DNA of 11,757 nt from Euperipatoides rowelli (lineage: Eukaryota > Onychophora > Udeonychophora > Euonychophora > Peripatopsidae), in assembly GCA_003024985.2 (NCBI GenBank), contig PXIH01S0047551.1; one strand, written 5' to 3'. Of this stretch, positions 9,094 through 11,757 are shown in pieces. Positions within the stretch are counted from its first letter, which is position 1. Each line of letters opens with the position of its first letter. The position numbers were made by a program, and so were the translations under genes. The notes beneath the pieces are model-generated. The model had not been told where the DNA came from. It saw only the letters and a program-made list of their open reading frames with translations, and did not search any database.

Positions 9094-10092
9094 CTTCATT
9101 ACAAATTTCAAGTAAAAAAAAATTGAACTCATCAATTTATGGGTTGTGCATGAGTTATGGCAACCTAATTCATGTCCACTATAGGGCCTTGCCTACACTA
9201 TGCATTTGGATACTTGTTGATGTACATCTTCAGCCATAAGCATCCAAGTCGATTGGACCACTGAATATTAGGCTTTGGATATTACTCCCTTAATAAATTG
9301 GATTATCCACTTATAAGAACTCATGTTCAGTTTAATGAACCAACATTTTTTTTTTGCAAGAGAAGAGAAAAAAAATTAGATTATAATTATTTTTGACATT
9401 ACATCTAAATGTAAAGATGACACCTCCATCTTGGTTGTACCAACCATTCTGTTAATAGTGGATTCACCAATGTTTTGCAAAGCAGACACGTCACATATGG
9501 AGCTGTCTAAGATGCTGCTACCGATCTCCTCATTTGTAGGATAAGCAATTTGTTCTTGGTCAGCCAGCACATCTGATCGTCCATAATATGCCTCTACCTT
9601 CTGGATGTGTTGGTTGCCGAATACTTGATTGTTGTTAACAAATTTCAGTTCACAATAAATTGCAGATGTCATCTGTGATATCCAGAATGAATCTTTGCTG
9701 TTATCTTTGTTGGACCAGAGGATGGAGTGAAGTTCTTGATTTTGACTAAGTCTCATTTTTTGAAAGTATGCCTTCTTCATCTCTGGTTATTTTACTTAGA
9801 TCGCCTCTCAAGGGTCAATTCTAGTTTTTTTATTTGCCTGACTGTAATGAAGACCAATTCTTTCTGTGAAGAAAGTATAGTCATAATCAATGGTATATTT
9901 ATCAATCTCATCCATGAGGATGAATTGCTTTTCTAGGATAAAATCTTGATCACATTGCTCATTAAAAAATGGCAGATTCACCTAGCTCTCATGGGGCACA
10001 CTACTAATTGCAAAAATTATATCCTATTATGATCATCCCTTAATTATGTCACCCTTCCAATAGCACTTAATAGTTTCCCTTGATGAAAAAAA
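9094..10092 (-). pseudogene. Fossil gene of about 330 codons, family unknown
   Basis: One minus-strand frame can be followed from about 10092 down to 9094. It includes an uninterrupted 134-codon ATG frame (9376-9780) and long open pieces before and after it. Readable fragments in order are ETIKCYWKGDIIK, IFAISSVPHES, VNLPFFNEQCDQDFILEKQ, FILMDEIDKYTIDYDYTFF, ELHSILWSNKDNSKDSFWIS, VEAYYGRSDVLADQEQIAYP, SSILDSSICDVSALQNIGES, SYKWIIQFIKGVISKA and YSVVQSTWMLMAEDVHQQV. In-frame stops lie at 9193, 9268, 9376, 9787, 9796, 9808, 9982, 10024, 10027 and 10033. About 20 would be expected by chance. The 9787-9810 cluster is bridged by 21 open codons in another frame (9749-9811, fragment LSKITRDEEGILSKNE), and 10024-10035 by a short DDHNRI stretch. 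G+C is near 40%, well above the flanks. The reading is acidic and soluble-looking with no membrane segment. It has no introns and no family I recognise. The ATG at 9780 is probably internal. Confidence 0.6.
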
Positions 10093-10099
10093 AATGTTC

Positions 10100-10290
10100 G
10101 GGTTAAAAAAGTTAACTTAGCTAAAAAAAAATATTTTACATGGTAAAGAAAAAAATTCACTTAGAAATTTTTTTTTCACTTAGTCAAAAAATAATTTCAT
10201 GCGGTTAAACAATTTCACCTTGTTAAAAATTTTCAATTGATAAAAATTTAATCTGATAAATAATTATTGTCACTTAATGAAAACTTAAAT
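10100..10290. repeat. Degenerate 18-21 bp repeat array
   Basis: A loosely conserved unit close to TTTCACTTAGTTAAAAAAT recurs about nine or ten times: GTTAACTTAGCTAAAAAAAA (10111), TTTTACATGGTAAAGAAAAA (10134), TTCACTTAGAAATTT (10156), TTCACTTAGTCAAAAAATAA (10176), TTTCATGCGGTTAAACAA, TTTCACCTTGTTAAAAATT, TTCAATTGATAAAAATTT and TGTCACTTAATGAAAACT (to about 10287). Units differ in length and in several bases, so this is an old, decaying minisatellite. It abuts the upstream end of the minus-strand fossil gene. Confidence 0.6.
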
Positions 10291-10320
10291 GAACATAATT
10301 ATGTTTAAAAAATATAAAAA

Positions 10321-10405
10321 TTGCAGTAGTATTTTGGTGATGGCAGCGAGTGGTACTAAAAACTATTTACTAAAGGTTTGATTATAACATTTGAGACTAC
10401 TGCAA
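10321..10405. repeat. 85-bp segment with 10-bp terminal inverted repeats
   Basis: TTGCAGTAGT (10321-10330) and ACTACTGCAA (10396-10405) are perfect inverted repeats bracketing 65 nt. The arrangement resembles a very short inverted-repeat element, but I see no convincing direct duplication outside the arms. Confidence 0.5.
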
Positions 10406-10681
10406 AATGAATAATAAAGAAAGAGTCAGCTCTACTAGTGTAATTTTATATAAAAATATATTCACTGATTTAGTCTTAATCTAAGACAGATAGAGACATA
10501 GTGATAGGAAAGGTGTATGGTTTTGGAGTAGATAGATTAACATATAGATTATTCAGATTATTGACCTGAGATACAGTAGGCGGACTTGAATGGTTATTTC
10601 TTATTTATATAATGAGTTATGAGTAAGGAATTAATGTAGCCGTCAGGCTATTAATTTAGAAAATGTACTTTCCTACCTTCA
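10406..10681. other. Non-coding spacer ahead of an exon-like island
   Basis: No gene is seen. A 6-bp stem GTCTTA/TAAGAC lies near 10473-10487. The stretch ends in ACTTTCCTACCTTCAG, a good pyrimidine-rich splice-acceptor-like sequence ending at about 10682. Confidence 0.45.
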
Positions 10682-10682
10682 G

Positions 10683-10891
10683 TACCAGGATGGTGGTGGG
10701 TTACCAGGTAGACTCGGGACGGCGATTATGTGGAGGAATGATTATCCATAATACTTTGGCATCGATGCTGCCATGTAGACAATGCTGATGGTTATGAATG
10801 TAAGCCAGATGGACTTTATAGATCTATTGGCTGCAGGTGTTGGTACTTCAACTCTGAAATGATAAAAATAGTTAATAAAGCATGTAATGGT
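10683..10891 (+). pseudogene. Exon-like cysteine-bearing fragment, possibly thyroglobulin type-1-like
   Basis: A GC-richer island follows the pyrimidine-rich AG at 10681-10682. In the frame starting at 10742, 50 codons run open to a TAA at 10892. The core is CCHVDNADGYECKPDGLYRS followed by IGCRCWYFNSEMIK. The order Y-x-C-x-x-D-G-x-Y, then C, then C-W, resembles the middle of a thyroglobulin type-1 repeat (a secreted, disulfide-bonded protease-inhibitor domain), but the usual CWCV is CWYF here, so one cysteine is missing. The frame is interrupted upstream by a TGA at 10739, and another frame (YQDGGGLPGRLG) is open from the acceptor, suggesting a frameshift. An AATAAA lies at 10873-10879. The domain assignment is tentative; a different small cysteine-rich family or chance remains possible. 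Confidence 0.3.
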
Positions 10892-10894
10892 TAA

Positions 10895-11381
10895 GTTTGA
10901 TCGGGGGAAGAACTGAGAGATTCTCTGACTATGAACTCCAGGCTAGATTTTTGGGGTTGCGGAAAACTTTTAATTTTAATTTTGTACGTTTGAACAACCG
11001 TATGTAGCACTTATGGCAGCTTGCTCTTTTAGTCTGTTGTTGTGAGTTTTATTATATTGCTTTAGTTACTGTTTTTGATGTTTTGTTGTGGTGAATTTGC
11101 CTTGATATTGCAATTGAAATGAATGATATTGGTGTATAACTGATACTCATTTGTGTAATTTATAATACGATAATGAATAGAAGGCTGACTCAAGAATGAC
11201 ATGTGTTGAGGCCCACAGAATACACATCTAGTGATTTGCATGCATTTAGATATTTTAAGAGAACACAAATTGGTCATATCTCTAGGGGCTAGGCTACTAT
11301 CCAAATTATTCTGTAATAATTATAGTATTAGTTAAATAAATACCTGAAATATAAACCATTCTTTTTTTTTATCAGAAATAA
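10895..11381. other. AT-rich non-coding DNA
   Basis: No gene is supported. A minus-strand open frame at 11062-11304 lacks an ATG near its start, and its second half is N, I and Y-rich as expected from AT-rich DNA, so I do not call it. T and A runs flank 11362. Confidence 0.45.
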
Positions 11382-11519
11382 TTATATTCTGCCCTCGCAA
11401 CAGTGCATGCAGGTTTGCAAATCACACTTTTGCTGCAGAAACTTGATTTTCAATTCTATTGATATTCTTAGTGTAGCCTTCTCACAGTCCAGGAAGAGGT
11501 GGTTCAAACGGTTTCATTT
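11382..11519 (+). pseudogene. Weak coding-like remnant
   Basis: One frame reads 26 open codons (fragment SALATVHAGLQITLLLQKLD), then TGA at 11460 and TAG at 11469, then 16 open codons (SLLTVQEEVVQTVSF) to a TAA at 11520. The mix of residues and the locally higher G+C look protein-like, but two stops in about 46 codons is close to chance. I recognise no family. It may be a scrap of a decayed gene or mobile element. Confidence 0.2.
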
Positions 11520-11522
11520 TAA

Positions 11523-11757
11523 TCCTTCAGCTGATTACTTTAACCCTTTTATGGGCTGTAGTTTAACCTTTAATTTTACATTATAAGCCATACTGTATAA
11601 TTTCTACTGTATGTTTTATTCCTAACATAGGATATTTATGAAAATTACATTTATTGAATCCAGGTAGCACCTTCCTTACATGGATCTTCATATGTATTCT
11701 TGTTTACAGAAAAGCTACTCATTTGCACTACCTCAAAGTGAAATAATGGCTATGCAT
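11523..11757. other. Non-coding AT-rich window end
   Basis: No gene, RNA or repeat is supported to the end of the window. Confidence 0.5.

Noticed and set aside
9376-9780. Intact 134-aa gene starting at the ATG at 9780
   Set aside because: The same coding signal continues upstream and downstream through stops and in a second frame, so this is the longest surviving piece of a larger dead gene rather than a complete one.
9727-9936. 69-codon plus-strand open frame
   Set aside because: It is antisense to the much longer minus-strand fossil gene, and its openness follows from that region's composition. It starts with GTG.
10100-10290. CRISPR-like array
   Set aside because: Units are contiguous, short and poorly conserved with no distinct spacers, and the DNA is eukaryotic in character. 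It is a degenerate minisatellite.
11062-11304. 80-codon minus-strand open frame
   Set aside because: It starts with TTG, and its second half is N, I and Y-rich like background. The first half looks slightly better, but not enough to call.
1-11757. tRNA, rRNA or recognisable SINE, LINE or LTR sequence
   Set aside because: I looked for tRNA-like A/B-box pairs, reverse transcriptase or transposase motifs and long terminal repeats, and found none I could support by eye.

Overview
This is an AT-rich nuclear eukaryotic window (my by-eye estimate is about 28% G+C). It carries no intact, recognisable gene. CpG is scarce: I counted about 55 CG dinucleotides, against roughly 230 expected at this base composition, and stretches of about 1 kb or more have none (about 2900-4270, 5300-6680, 8260-9240). 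That pattern fits long-term cytosine methylation and mutational decay. Together with splice-acceptor-like sites, simple repeats and the absence of dense ORFs or ribosome-binding sites, it points to non-coding DNA of a eukaryote, most likely an animal and probably an invertebrate. I cannot name the species.

Layout. 1-880: mixed-composition DNA with short open stretches on both strands that look mildly coding but match nothing I know. 880-2700: AT-rich intergenic or intronic DNA with an (AC)7, a G12 run, a 10-bp-stem hairpin and a 50-bp direct duplication. 2716-3355 (+): a decayed coding-like region behind a good splice-acceptor-like sequence, disrupted by a 16-bp duplication, a frameshift and stops. 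3356-9090: long, very AT-rich non-coding DNA. It holds a near-perfect 59-nt hairpin (5649-5707), two adjacent hairpins (7768-7886), a 43-bp tandem duplication (8201-8286) and a perfect 26-bp palindrome (8906-8931). 9094-10092 (-): the best fossil gene here, about 330 codons readable mainly in one frame, with G+C near 40% and two stop clusters that are each bridged by short open stretches in another frame. 10100-10290: a degenerate array of 18-21 bp units abutting the 5' end of that fossil. 10683-10891 (+): a GC-richer exon-like island encoding a cysteine-containing fragment faintly like a thyroglobulin type-1 repeat. 10892-11757: AT-rich DNA with one more weak coding-like patch.

No working pathway can be read from the window. 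The coding-like islands look like remains of separate insertions or dead genes left in a CpG-depleted background. The least explained items are the unidentified minus-strand fossil gene at 9094-10092, the decayed reading frame at 2716-3355 and the compact hairpin at 5649-5707.
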